Part shown: one piece after another, positions 33,146 through 44,850 of the stretch | Layout: each line of letters opens with the position of its first letter | Numbering within the stretch: the stretch's first letter is position 1 | DNA from: Babylonia areolata | Taxonomy: Eukaryota > Mollusca > Gastropoda > Neogastropoda > Buccinidae | Assembly: GCF_041734735.1 (NCBI RefSeq) | Contig: NC_134907.1 | Location: forward strand, 6,473,510-6,537,509 | DNA length: 64,000 bases | Direction: 5' to 3' | The notes under the pieces: model-generated | Databases searched by the model: none | What the model saw: only the letters and a program-made list of their open reading frames with translations | What the model was told of the DNA's origin: nothing | Made by a program: the position numbers and the translations under genes

Positions 33146-33576
33146 GGAGTGGGGTGATGGCCTAGAGATAACGCGTCCGCCTAGGAAGCGAGAGAATCTG
33201 AACGCGCTGGTTCGAATCACGGATCAGCCGCCGATATTTTTTCCACCTCCACTAGACCGTGAGTGGTGGTCTGGATACTAGTCATTCGGTTGAGACGATA
33301 AACCGATGGTCCCGTGTGCAGCATGCACTTAGCGCACGTAAAAGAACCAACGGCAACAAAGGGTTGTTCCTGGCAAAATTCTGTGGAAAAATCCACTTCG
33401 ATAGGAAAAACAAATAAAACTGCACGCAGGAGAAAATAAAATAAATAAAATTAAATTAAAATTAAAATTAATGGGTGGCGCTGTAGTGTAGCGACGCGCT
33501 CTCCCTGGGGAGAGCAGCCCGAATTTCACACAGAGAAATCTGATGTTACAAAAAGAGAAATACAATTCAATTCAAA
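33146..33576 (+). mobile_element. SINE family A, copy 6
   Basis: Full-length copy 100 bp after exon C, with an expanded AATTAAA linker and an ACAATTCAATTCAA tail variant. Confidence 0.92.
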
Positions 33577-33680
33577 CTGATGGTCAAGCATCTGCCTAGC
33601 AGATGTGGTGTAGCGTATATGGATTTGTCCGAACGCAGTGACGCCTCCTTGGGAAACTGAAACTGAAACTGAAAACTTAT
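33577..33680 (+). mobile_element. SINE family B, 3' fragment joined to SINE A
   Basis: GCATCTGCCTAGCAGATGTGG, CGAACGCAGTGACGCC and a GAAACTGAAACTGAAA tail follow SINE A directly. The pair may be a composite or a SINE landing in a SINE tail. Confidence 0.75.
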
Positions 33681-34429
33681 GCATCTTCTTCTTCCATTTC
33701 TTGAATTATATTCAAGTGAAAAAAAAAAGGTATGTTTTATGTTATTTCGTCGAAGATTTTACAGTAGGACAATACAAGCCTTACTTATGATAGAATAAAT
33801 TAATATTTTTCTTTTCTAGCTATCTATACAGAAACAGAAAAGGCTTTGTTGAAAAAGAAAACATAAAATATGTGCTGCTTTCTTGAATAAAAAAAAAAAA
33901 AAAGAAGATTTATTAAAGTTTTGATGTTGAACTTGAGTTCGTTGACCGGGACGCGAGAGGGTACCCTTGTACAAAGGGCTTAGCTTTTATGCATCCCTTT
34001 TCTTTCCCTTGGGAACATGTAAAAGTGAGTTCCGCAGACACCGAGAAGTGTATAGAGACGATTCAACAACATTCCTTTGGGGTGGATGGTAGTCTCCCAG
34101 GCCTTAGGAACAATTTCTGCGTTTATCTGTCTCTCTCGATCTTTCCTTTTCTTTTCGTTTTCTTACTCTTTCTTTCCTTTCTCTTTGTCTTTTTTTTGTT
34201 TGTTTGTTTGTTTGTTTGTTACATTTTATGTCCTTCTGTCAATCACTAATTCTACTGGTCGTTCTGATTGGTTGTTTTGTTCGTTACAGTATGGCTTTCA
34301 ACATGTTCATCATGCGAATCTCCAGAGAACTGCTTCTGGTCAACAATGGCATGTGAAACGCCTGTTTATCGTCTTTTCATTATTGATTTTTTTTTTTTAA
34401 AATTTTGTTTTGTCTGTTTTATAATACTA
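33681..34429. other. unannotated intron stretch
   Basis: A/T-rich, with A and T runs and a (GTTT)n bit (34195-34220). No exon signal I can support. Confidence 0.45.
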
Positions 34430-34432
34430 CTC

Positions 34433-34469
<37 letters not shown>

Positions 34470-34484
34470 ATGTATGTATGTATG

Positions 34485-34546
<62 letters not shown>

Positions 34547-34760
34547 GTTCATTTTTTTATCTCTCTTTTTCTGTCCCTTTCTCATTCAGAACGTTCATTG
34601 CTTCATGTGACAAAGCAAGCGCGCGGGCGTGTGTCTGAATGTGTGTGCGTGCGTGCGTGAGTGCCTGTGTGTGTGTGTATATATGTGTATGTACATGTGT
34701 GTGTGTGTGCGCGCGCGCGTGTGTGTGTGTGTGTGTGGTTTTGTGTGTGTGTTTCCTTCT
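34430..34760. repeat. (GTCT)n, (CT)n and (GT)n microsatellites
   Basis: GTCT then GTAT tetramers (34433-34489), CT dinucleotides (34490-34543), and GT/GC dinucleotides (34655-34755). Confidence 0.93.
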
Positions 34761-34960
34761 TTCCTACATTTCTTCATTCAGTTCTTATTCATTCATTCAT
34801 TCATTCCTTTCTTCATCATCCCATTGGATTTCACAGCACCACGCGTCGTCTCTTCACCTAGGCCAGGGAGAAGATTAATCAACTAATTAATCAATTGATT
34901 CATTTATTCATTCTTTCATTCCTCCACTCATTCCTTCACTCCTTTTCTCTGTGTCCCCAG

Positions 34961-35166
34961 CGGACTCCAGCTCACGCAGCAAGCGGCTGTTCAACCAGGC
35001 CACGGAGAAGATCCGGCAGCAGCGTCAAATCACCATCATGCTGGTCGTCGTCTGTGTTGTCTTTGTCGTCCTCACTCTGCCCAACTGCATCTTTTTCATC
35101 TACAAGCCCTACTGGAACCCCACACCACGCACCCGGCAGGATGCCAAGTTCAGGGTCATTGAACAG
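34961..35166 (+). CDS. peptide-receptor GPCR, exon D (loop 3 and TM6)
   Basis: Acceptor TGTGTCCCCAG, entry phase 1 (split Ala), exit phase 0 before GTGGGG. It reads DSSSRSKRLFNQATEKIRQQ then RQITIMLVVVCVVFVVLTLP and NCIFFIYKPYW. The basic, serine-rich end of intracellular loop 3 (a usual G-protein and kinase contact) is followed by TM6 with the TLPN turn at the CWxP position. The third extracellular loop (NPTPRTRQDAK) then leads into TM7 at FRVIEQ. The exon is preceded by TTCATT-type repeats and followed within 15 bases by GGA/GAT repeats. Confidence 0.94.
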
Positions 35167-35171
35167 GTGGG

Positions 35172-35281
35172 GTCATAGGAGGAGGAGGAGGAGGAGGATA
35201 ATGATAGTAATAATGATAGTAATAATAATAATAATGATAATAATGATACTGATAATTTGTTAATAGGTTGATAATATTGAT

Positions 35282-35312
<31 letters not shown>

Positions 35313-35590
35313 ATAATAATAATAATAATGATAATGACGACGACGACGACAACAGCAACAGCAACAACAATAATAATGATAATGATGCAACAACAATAAT
35401 AATGACAATGATACTGATAAAAGTGATGACGATGATGATGACAATAATAGTAATATGAGAACAATGATAATAATAATAATAATAATAATAGTATTAGTAA
35501 TATTACTACTACTACTACCACTACTACTTCTACTAATGACAATAATAATAAGAAGAAGAAGAACAAGAACAAGGACAAGAAGAAGTTTAT
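35172..35590. repeat. trinucleotide complex (GGA, GAT, AAT, AAC, ACT, AAG)
   Basis: Interlocking trinucleotide arrays just after exon D, including (AAC)n at 35282-35311 and (AAG)n at 35548-35586. The frames across it are low-complexity artefacts. Confidence 0.95.
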
Positions 35591-36000
35591 TTATACATCG
35601 CCAAATTGAATACATTTTGCTCTGAGCGCTTCACAGTGCAGTTCCAATAAAAATACTTCACAATACATTTCACCACCCATCATAATATACAAATACGTCC
35701 ATGATAATATACAAGTTAGTCCATGATAATGTGCAAGTAAATCGAAGTGAGTGAAAAGCCTCAAAAACTATGACATGAATAATATTTATAGCTAACTATA
35801 CAGGCATATGCATATTTCGTGCTTAATAGCAGTAATTGATCATTACCTGTAATGCGCAAAATCCGTCACAAGTTCTCTCTCTCTCTCGCTCTCTCTCTCT
35901 CTGTCTGTCTGTCTGTCTGTATCTATGTGTGTGTTCCAGTGTGTGTTATATTTTTGTTGATCAACAAGGAAATGGATTCAAACAGATGGCGGCAGGAAAT
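35591..36000. other. unannotated stretch with a repeat 3' end and CT/GTCT
   Basis: 35587-35650 on the minus strand resembles a SINE-type 3' end (CTGTGAAGCGCTCAGAGC, then ATAAATAAAC). (CT)n and (GTCT)n at 35874-35920. No gene. Confidence 0.45.
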
Positions 36001-36013
36001 TCATAGAAAATAC

Positions 36014-36017
<4 letters not shown>

Positions 36018-36068
<51 letters not shown>

Positions 36069-36204
36069 GCACACACACGCACCCACCCACCACACACACA
36101 CACACACACACGCACACACACACACACACACACACCCCACACCCACCCACACACACACACACACACACCCCACACCCCCCCCCCACCCCACACACACACA
36201 CACC

Positions 36205-36254
<50 letters not shown>
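36018..36254. repeat. (CA)n microsatellite with C-rich interruptions
   Basis: CA dinucleotide broken by CCCACCC and a 10-base C run; several CACACAC blocks are partial repeats of each other. Confidence 0.96.
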
Positions 36255-36255
<1 letters not shown>

Positions 36256-36773
36256 TTAGTAGTAGTAGTAGTAGTCTTCAGTTTAACGTCTTCCACTTTA
36301 AGTGATATTAGACACACAAAAAAAGGGAGGGGGGGGGGGGCTTTGGGTGGTGGAGGGCGGGGCGTGGTGGTGGGAACGGTATTGGGCAGAGGGTGAAGAA
36401 TGGTGTGTGTGTATGTGTGTGTGCGCGTGTGTGCGCATGTGTGTGTGTGGTGGGGAAAGATACAGAGCATTAGAAAAAATAACATAGGCATAATATAGAA
36501 GGAAACGCTAACATCAAACAACTGTAACAACTATAACAAATGTCCAGTTGGACTATGCAGCAAACCTTCTGCAATAGCAGATAACATCTTGAAATTATCA
36601 AAAATACATTCACAAGAATTTTCCGAGAAGTTGGGTAAAAACGATTTCAGACTCTGACATTCAAAGAGTATGTGTTTGCTAGAAATAGATTCTCCACATA
36701 TGCATTTAACATCCCTGCTGAACTTTGTTATAAAACTTTGTTACAAAAGCGTTCAGCTTTATCCTGTTTGATA

Positions 36774-36774
<1 letters not shown>
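36255..36774. other. unannotated stretch
   Basis: (AGT)n at 36256-36275, a 10-base G run near 36330, a GTGTGC-rich bit (36402-36450), then A/T-rich DNA. No feature. Confidence 0.45.

Positions 36775-36815
<41 letters not shown>
36775..36815. repeat. (GT)n microsatellite
   Basis: 41 bp of GT, possibly replacing the head of the SINE that follows. Confidence 0.9.
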
Positions 36816-36817
<2 letters not shown>

Positions 36818-36821
36818 ACGG

Positions 36822-37165
36822 GACTGGAACCTGTGAATATTCCTGATGTAAGTGGGCGGTACAACTACGTGGCTTCCGCTCCGCTTTATTCTCATGACAT
36901 TAGCGCGCATAAAAGAACTCACGGCAACAGAAAGGGTTGTCCCCGGCAAAATTCTCAAGAAAAAAAAATCACTCTTATATACATGTGTCCGCGTGCACCC
37001 TTCTACAACCTGAGTGAATGATACAGGAAACGAATGATGAGCGCCGAATGGCAGCTGTCAGCAGGCTCTACCCAGGGAGGCAGTCCGCTGTGCAAATAAC
37101 TCCATTTTTGTAAAGCGCATTGAGATTGGTCTCTGGTAGGCGCTATACATGTATCAATAATAATT
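36822..37165 (+). mobile_element. SINE with family A/B centre and a third type of 3' end
   Basis: The central block GCGCATAAAAGAACTCACGG, CAACAGAAAGGGTTGTCC, GGCAAAATTCT matches families A and B. The 3' end is TGTAAAGCGCATTGAGATTG, GTAGGCGCTATACATGTAT and an (AAT)n-like tail. The head is degraded. Confidence 0.7.
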
Positions 37166-37230
37166 ATGATAGTAATAACAATGATGATGATGATAATAAT
37201 AATAATGAAAATAATATTCTCTCTTTCCAG

Positions 37231-37476
37231 ATCGTGTATCTGTTGTCGGATCTGTCCCACGCTACCAATTTCTTCGTCTACTTTTTCTCCACCAAGAAGT
37301 TCAGAGATCGTTTCCTGGAGACCGTGTGTTGCTGCCGGAAGTGGAGACGTCACATGACCCGCTCCTCTCACGTTGGCCAATCACAGTTCTCCGAGACCGG
37401 AAGTATCTACGTCTCTTCCTTCAGCAATGGCGGCGGGGCCATTCCGCTGCACTTGCGCGGCAGTAATCGTTATTGA
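37231..37476 (+). CDS. peptide-receptor GPCR, last coding exon E (TM7, C-tail)
   Basis: Acceptor CTCTCTTTCCAG, phase 0. It reads IVYLLSDLSHATNFFVYFFS, then TKKFRDRFLETVCCCRKW and a tail ending HLRGSNRY before TGA at 37474-37476. TM7 carries NFFVY where most class A receptors have NPxxY; Phe at the Pro position is known in several peptide receptors. FRDRF starts helix 8 and the CCC run is a likely palmitoylation site. The tail is Ser/Thr-rich (TRSSHVGQSQFSETGS), suited to arrestin phosphosites. With the other exons it closes a receptor of about 329 visible residues. Confidence 0.95.
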   Translation: MVYLLSDLSHATNFFVYFFSTKKFRDRFLETVCCCRKWRRHMTRSSHVGQSQFSETGSIYVSSFSNGGGAIPLHLRGSNRY

Positions 37477-37477
37477 G

Positions 37478-37526
<49 letters not shown>

Positions 37527-37896
37527 TGTGTGTGTGTGCGAGCGTGCATGTGTGTGTGTGTGCGTGCGTGCATGTGTGTGTGTGTGTGTAAGGGTGGATG
37601 GATGTGGGTGGGTGTATGAGGGGTGGATATGCGTGTGTAAGGGGTGTATTTGTGTGTGTTCAGTTGAGGAGGTTGTGTGTGTGAGTGTCAATGAGAGTGT
37701 GCGTGTGTGTGTGTGTGTGTGAGAGAGTCTGCAGTCGGGTGTGTGTGTGTGTGTGTGTGTGAAAGGGTTGATGGGTGTGCGTGGGTGTATGAGGGGTGGA
37801 TATGCGTGTGTAAGGGGTGTATTGGTGTGTGTTGAAGTGAGGACGCTGTGTGTGAAGGTGTGAATGAGAGTGTGGATATCTATGTGAGTCTGCAGT

Positions 37897-37930
<34 letters not shown>

Positions 37931-37941
37931 TGTGTGTGTGT

Positions 37942-37973
<32 letters not shown>

Positions 37974-37995
37974 CTGTGTGTCTGTGTCTGTGAAT
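37478..37995 (+). repeat. (GT)n-rich start of the 3' UTR
   Basis: GT dinucleotides begin almost at the stop codon. A 130-bp block with GTGTATGAGGGGTGGATATG (about 37609 and 37785) is repeated in between, followed by more GT. If transcribed, the receptor mRNA has a GU-repeat 3' UTR. Confidence 0.9.
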
Positions 37996-38118
37996 CAATC
38001 GAGCGTGTTTGAAATGAATATGAAATCACAAAGCCAATATCTGTAAAAGGCTATGGAATCATTAATCGTTATCCTTTTAAAAACTTGTGTGTATGTGTGT
38101 GTGTGCGCGCGCGCGAGC

Positions 38119-38170
<52 letters not shown>

Positions 38171-38284
38171 ACTTTGCTCTGCCTCGGTAGAGCTGACTGA
38201 CGGCTGTCATTGGACACTCATCATTCTTCCTGTATCATTCAATCGGGTTTCTGTCACACACACACACACACGCGCGCGCGCGAC
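37996..38284. repeat. (GT)n, GC-alternating and (CA)n tracts
   Basis: GT with GCGCGCGCGAG (38085-38168), then CA with CGCGCGCGCG (38256-38282) in inverse orientation. The two could pair in RNA as a hairpin. Confidence 0.85.
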
Positions 38285-38525
38285 ATTTTACGTGTAGGAC
38301 TGTTTCGTTTCTTTACCCCACCATGTTGGCAGCCATGCTTCGTTGAAAATCAGGGGTGTGTAAGCTGGGTATGTTCTTGTTTCCATAACCCACCCAACGC
38401 TGACATCGATCACAGGATCTTTTAATGTGCATGTGACCTGGGAGACAGTACAAATCCCCACCCTCAAGTCGCCGGATGTGACGGGGATCAAAGTGAGGAC
38501 GAATCCAGCGTTCTAACCAATAGTA
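38285..38525 (-). mobile_element. SINE family C, divergent copy
   Basis: On the minus strand, ACCTGGGAGACAG.., ACCCA.C..AACATACCCAGC and AACATGGTGGGGTAAAG match family C at lower identity than the other copies. The head is eroded. It is an old copy. Confidence 0.7.
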
Positions 38526-39287
38526 TGAAAGACCCAAGGGATTTCCGTGCAACCCCTCCCACTTCCCCCCCCCCCCCCCCCCCCCCAGGAAGGATGTAGA
38601 CCTGGCTTAAAATGTTCTTTGGTGTCTGCCGAACTTATTTTTACTTGTTTCCAAGAAAAGAATCGGGACGAGTACCCTCTCGCACCAAGATAAGCTCAAC
38701 TTTTAAACCATTGTTATACAAAGAAAACTACCACATACTGTATGCTTTTTTTTTTAATACGGTCTTTTCTATTCGAATACATATCCAAAATTGAAATATA
38801 TTCATTCTTCTTTCACAGTTTAGACTCTTTGTAACGACTTACTATTAAATATCTGACAAAATAAGGTAGAATTGTCCAGTTGTTATTTTTCATCTCTTCC
38901 GTTCCCATCTCTTGGAAGTTATTTTTATACAGAGACGTGTGGGGGTCTTTTGAAAATTATTTCAGTGCGATTGAATGAACGTTCGAACTTTTGGGAAGTC
39001 GCACCGGTGGAGTTACTTCCCCTACCCTGAAAATGCAGTTTGCCAGGAATCAAGCGTGTGTTTCTGTGGCTAACATTTACATATGTCATGTTCCCCTGCT
39101 TTAGTATACAATATAGATACTGATTTGAAGAATTTGTGTTCAAAACACGTTATGTATATTATATACTATATATATATCGTGCAAATAAGTGATAATAACC
39201 AGGATATAAAAAAAAAGTTTACTCACTGGGTACGTTCCCCATCCCCGCCCCCTACCCTCCCACCCACCCACCCCCAACACTCATGGG
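38526..39287. other. unannotated stretch with a 22-base C run
   Basis: Poly-C at 38565-38586, then A/T-rich DNA; possible 3' UTR. No frame or element recognised. Confidence 0.45.
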
Positions 39288-39293
39288 AATAAA
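39288..39293 (+). promoter_or_regulatory. candidate polyadenylation signal
   Basis: AATAAA, the first clear canonical hexamer I see downstream of the receptor stop (1.8 kb away). Others lie near 40987 and 41040. A G-rich/GT-rich region follows at 39500-39570. Which one is used cannot be told from sequence. Confidence 0.2.
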
Positions 39294-39938
39294 GCAGACT
39301 GGTTTCAAAAATATTTAGAGTGTTCAGTGATGATTTTACAATTGATTTCCACACGAAGCCATATGATTTGGCGTCTTGAAGGTAATTTTGAGGCTATCAG
39401 GTGGCCAGTCTGTTATCTAACAAGATCTTGTCGAACTCTCCTGTCCTCAAACAGAAAGGATTTCAAGAATATGTTTATCTATGGGGTTCATGCACTAGCA
39501 GGTGTGTGTTTGTATGTGTGTGTGGGGAGGGGTGCGGAGGGGGGGGGGGTTGTGTGTGTGTGTGTGTGTGTTTTGCGAGTTTTTAGTGTTATGTTGTGCT
39601 AACTATATTGAAGCAGATGTATTACTATCATCAGCATGTTCGTTTACTTGAAATAACTGTTCCGAGTAGAGAATGCGAGTGATAGCCAATTTTCTTTTAT
39701 CCCATTCTGTCAAGTTCGTTGTTCATTGTTGAATGCAAGTCGTCATTGGTCAACCACCTTTTTTTCTTTTTCTTTTTTTAACTCACGTTATTATGAGAAT
39801 GATATGATTATTTTGCTTGTTTATTTATTTGTGAGTTTGGTTTTTATTATTAATTTGCTTAGTCGTGTGCGTATGTGACCATATTTATTTTAATTTGTTT
39901 AATTATCTGTTTGTCTTCTTTTATACATACATACATAC
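39294..39938. other. unannotated stretch
   Basis: A G-rich run and (GT)n at 39510-39572; otherwise A/T-rich with no recognised feature. Confidence 0.45.
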
Positions 39939-40615
<677 letters not shown>

Positions 40616-40616
40616 T

Positions 40617-40619
<3 letters not shown>

Positions 40620-40680
<61 letters not shown>

Positions 40681-40776
40681 CTCGCTCTCTCTGTCTGTCT
40701 GTCTGTCTCTCCATCTCTTTCTCACGCTGTTTCTGTCTGTATCTCTGTCTGTCTGTCTCTTCCTCCGTGCTTGGTC

Positions 40777-40845
<69 letters not shown>
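40620..40845. repeat. (CT)n, (ATCT)n, GTCT and (GT)n compound
   Basis: CT dinucleotides, four ATCT units, GTCT units and then about 65 bp of GT. Confidence 0.95.
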
Positions 40846-40846
<1 letters not shown>

Positions 40847-41049
40847 CACCAAATCGAACTTCAGTTGCTCTGTCACTGTTGGTCAACTGAAAAAGTTAGT
40901 GTCTTTCTTTTTATATCAAACATTCTTACCCCCACCCCCACCCCCAATCTTACCCCCCCTTTTTTTGTTTAGGTGATGTTTATAAATAAATGTTAATATA
41001 TGGTTTGGTCTCTTTATGTAATTTGAGCATATGAAGTCAATAAATTCAT

Positions 41050-41420
41050 TTTTCCCCTTCATGCAGGATTGCAGTTGATATTAGGCTGGGCAAAGGGGAG
41101 TTCAATGAAATACTGAGGTCCAGCCACAGAACCTTGGGGGATACCGTATTTGGCAGGTTATGTTGTTGACATCAAGATATCGATACATACAGCTGCTGTT
41201 GATTTTTCAAAGTGATGAATTTAGAACGAATGATGGACTGATCTGAGAACAAAGTTGTGATTTAATCGATTTCCAAGGTAATGGTCGAACGAAGGCTTCA
41301 GCAAAGTCAAAACGAATGGTTTTTACTGTGCAGTGAAAATTCTCTGCTTTACTGAACATTTTACTATTGTTCAATAGGTTTTGCTAGCTTGATATCTTTC
41401 CAGATTGTGTCATGATGATG
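41050..41420 (-). mobile_element. degenerate LINE reverse transcriptase fragment
   Basis: On the minus strand TIRFDFAEAFVRPLPWKSIK corresponds to the RT block with the first catalytic Asp (D.s.AFD), and about 60 residues later YGIPQGSVAGPQYF corresponds to the conserved V/IPQGSVLGP block of CR1/Jockey-type LINEs. There is at least one stop between them. The second catalytic box (YADD) is not present because the fragment ends first. It is a different clade from the LINEs in the receptor intron. Confidence 0.55.
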
Positions 41421-41423
41421 AAG

Positions 41424-41427
<4 letters not shown>

Positions 41428-41463
<36 letters not shown>
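41428..41463. repeat. (GA)n microsatellite
   Basis: About 34 bp of GA dinucleotide. Confidence 0.92.
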
Positions 41464-41465
<2 letters not shown>

Positions 41466-41514
41466 AGCACACCGTGCTAGAGGATCATTTTGAAATGATA
41501 CATTACTTTATTTT

Positions 41515-41800
41515 TGTTCTTGTTGTTGTTCTCCTTCTTCTTCTCATCTTCTACTACTACTACTACTACTTTCACTATTACTACTACTACTGCTACTTCG
41601 TCCTCATCGTCGTCGTCGTCGTCCTCATCGTCATGATTTCGATCTTCTCTTTTTCTGCTCAGTATCTCTTCCTGCTCCTCTTCTCCCTCCCCCACCCCCA
41701 CCTCGCCTTCCTCCTCCTACTTGCCCCCCCCCTCCCTCCACCCTCATGCCCCCACCCCGACCCCCCACCCTTTCCTTTTCCGTCTTCATCGTTGTCGGCA
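41515..41800. repeat. (CTT)n, (ACT)n, (CGT)n and CCT-rich tract
   Basis: Successive short trinucleotide arrays ending in a C-rich pyrimidine stretch. Frames here are artefacts. Confidence 0.85.
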
Positions 41801-43035
41801 CAATACTAACATTCATTGTAAATTCTATTGTTGTCGACAGTCGGGATTACGAAGGCTGTGCAGTTTGTGCAGTTTGAAATCTGTCATTTTATGCCATTGT
41901 CGTCAACAGTTCGTTATACCTAGTATGAGATATCGTTTACCATTTTAATGGCATGTTTTTTGTTGTTGTTGTTGTTTTTTGTGTGTGTTTCTATTTATTT
42001 GTTTTGTGAGCGAAATTTGATATGTATTTTTTGTACAGTTGATATTTGACGAATGATACTGAAATCTGATTTGAATGTGTAATTTCGTCTTAACTTTCTG
42101 GGAGACCGAACTGGTGATGTTTCACAAACTACATGAGCGTTTTGTTCGTTGTTTTATTTCACTTTGTTTTTGTGGTTCATCATGAACATTGCATGACAGC
42201 AAAGTCTGAAATATTTCGATTTTCATTATTCTTCTATAAACTTAGGACGCTTTACTTTTGTGTCGGTAATGGTGTTGATAAAGTTTAGTATTCTGCGATT
42301 TCTAACCGGTGCAATAGCACCCGTTTTGGTTAACTTGTTCATACTGGTTATTCTTGAAACAAGCAACTTTGCTCAGTGAAGTTCTGTCTTGAACTGTGTG
42401 GCGAATCACCTGGTTATTCTTCATCTCAGCTAGTTTTTACTATTAGTGTTTCCATTGTCAATATGATAAAAAAAAAAGGTCTATATACGCTGTGAATAAT
42501 TAAATGCGTGGTGTTTAAAAGCTTTTTTTTCTCGAAATGTATGTCAGTATTGAAGTAACAAACATTCAACTCTGTAAATAGTCACTCGCTAATCTGAAAT
42601 TTACTTTAACATGTTGTCTGTATTATATTTAAAGTCATACATTTCTGCAATGTTGTAAATAGATACTTAATTTGTTAATTGATTCATGACTTAAACCTGT
42701 CAAATCAGGATTGCTACCAGGAGACTGGCGGTTTTGTAAATGTTGAACCTGTATAGTATTGTACATGATTTTTTTTTTAAATGTCTACTTCAATTTTCTT
42801 CCTACCGTTAAACTTGTTCATTCAGACAAATATCAGCGATGACGTATGATATTAGTATTTGTGTTGACTTACATGGTTCATATTCATTGTTATAAAACAT
42901 GTTTCGTTTGTTGATAATTATGCATTGTAATTTCCGTATTAAGCATGATTTGTGTACCTCCATTTCACCAATACCAACACTGTAATTTCGGTATGCCATA
43001 AAACGAAAGATACGTACACTCCCATTCTCCTTGCC
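41801..43035. other. T-rich unique stretch, possibly UTR-like
   Basis: One of the few longer stretches without tandem repeats. T-rich with TGTAAATA twice (42573-42580 and 42654-42661), which fits the Pumilio binding consensus TGTANATA. No long frame. It may be 3' UTR or intergenic. Confidence 0.35.
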
Positions 43036-43047
43036 ACTTGCTAGATT

Positions 43048-43376
43048 CTTCTTCTTCTTCTTCTGCGTTCACTCGTTCTTACCCCGCCATGGAGGCAGCC
43101 ATACTCCGTTTTCGGGGGTGTGCATGCTGGGTATGTTCTTGTTTCCATAACCCACCGAACGCTGACATGGATTACAGGATCTTTAACGTGCGTATTTGAT
43201 CTTCTGCTTGCATATACACACGAAGGGGGTTCAGACACTAGCAGGTCTGCACATATGTTGACCTGGGAGATCGTAAAAATCTCCATCCTTTACCCAGGAG
43301 CCGTCACCGTGATTCGAACCCGGGACCCTCAGATTGACAGTCCAACGCTTTAACCACTCGGCTATTGCGCCCGTCT
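43048..43376 (-). mobile_element. SINE family C, near full length
   Basis: Minus-strand copy with B-box GGTTCGAATC and head GGGCGCAATAGCCGAGTGG, missing the terminal hairpin seen in other copies. Flanks ACTTGCTAGATT (43036-43047) and ACTTGCTGGATT (43377-43388) form a 12-bp target duplication with one mismatch. Confidence 0.94.
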
Positions 43377-43388
43377 ACTTGCTGGATT

Positions 43389-44430
43389 AATTTTTCGTAG
43401 TGAAGAAGCAGCTAATGTCAGCTGTTACATCATCTGCTGGCCCTTGTCTTTTCGGTTCATGGACTTCTGGAGTTTCAAAACACTGTATCAATGAGGAAAG
43501 ATGTCAGGAAAAGTCTGCTGTCAGTGTGTTTTCTGCTTTAAAACCTACATTTTTTCCGGATGTTGTCACTAAAGCCAATGAAATGTGCCGTTCGATGTCA
43601 CGTGACATCTCGGCACCCACCTCACATAACAGTGAGCGGAACATGGCTGACAATGTGGCATGCTCAATTCGAACTTTGAACAAAGAGAAAACTTCACATC
43701 AGATCGGTCTTTTACGGCATATGAAGTGACAGTTTCAGTCTATGATGACAGAGCAAACAAACAAACAAACAAACAAAAACCGCGGACATTCCATTGTTTT
43801 CTTGCACTCCTTTTCAACTGTGTTTTCCGATGGGAGATAAATCATGTGAAATGCCCGACGACAAAGGAATTTTTGAAACAGATGTTGTTCTGAATGTGTT
43901 TGTTTACTTTCCAGTCAGAAGATAGCGATTTGATTCCCCTTCATAAGACGTCAGTATTATTTCAACCTTTTTCATCCAAATGTCATTTCTCTTGTGAGCA
44001 TTATTCGACCACCGAATTGTTTTCGAGCGTTGTATTTCTTGTGGTTGTTATTTGTAATTGGCTATTTTGTTTTCATGTTATTCTTTTCTTGAACCATTCT
44101 ACTTCGAAACTGTATCAGTATTATTGCAATCTATGATTGTAGTCGTCTATTTGTGTTTGTTTTTAGTGGTTGAGGGTATTGAGGGGTAACTGTTAATGTC
44201 ATTCAACTCTCTGTTTTCGAAAGTTTTCCTTTCATCATCTGTATTTTTCGCATGAATGTCGTTTTCACGATATTTCTGACCGGTCAGTTGCTTTTTTGAG
44301 AAAAATCTGTTTCATTTTTGTATGTTTGGTTGTTTAAGTTGCATATTACTTAACTGAAATTGTTATATTTAGGGAAAGGTACAAAGGCAAAGATATCATG
44401 ACTCTTTTCTCTGAAAGGATTCTTTATTCG
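43389..44430. other. unannotated stretch with a 109-codon frame
   Basis: An open frame at 43400-43729 (plus; starts MKKQLMSAV) has no low-complexity bias and no motif I recognise. Length alone is not evidence. A short (CAAA)n lies at 43755-43780. The rest is T-rich. Confidence 0.3.
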
Positions 44431-44435
44431 TGTGC

Positions 44436-44475
44436 AATACCGATGATGATAGTGATGATAATAACAGTGATAACA

Positions 44476-44513
<38 letters not shown>

Positions 44514-44631
44514 GATAATAACAATGTAATAATAACAACTATAACCATTCTTGCAATAAAAATCATTTCCGTTACTACTGTTGTATTTATTATTCATGTC
44601 ACATTTCTGAGGATGAATACCTATCGTTACC

Positions 44632-44672
<41 letters not shown>

Positions 44673-44850
44673 TAATGATAATAATGAAGTAATGATGATA
44701 ATGAAGCAACAATAATAAAATGATCACCGTTATTTCTGTTGCATTTGTCATGACTGTCGCATTTTAAAGTGATGACAGGGATTTCCATGACATTCGCTTC
44801 ACTTCTGTACTCATTAAAAATACCTTCACCACCACCCTTCCTCACGCCTT
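44436..44850. repeat. (AAT)n/(GAT)n trinucleotide arrays
   Basis: GATAAT-type array (44436-44530), (AAT)n (44632-44670) and a GATAATGAAG-type array (44675-44715), then a T run leading into the satellite. Confidence 0.9.

Noticed and set aside
43400-43729. 109-codon open frame as a gene
   Set aside because: No motif, no homology I recognise, no splice or promoter context; left as an observation in the stretch entry.
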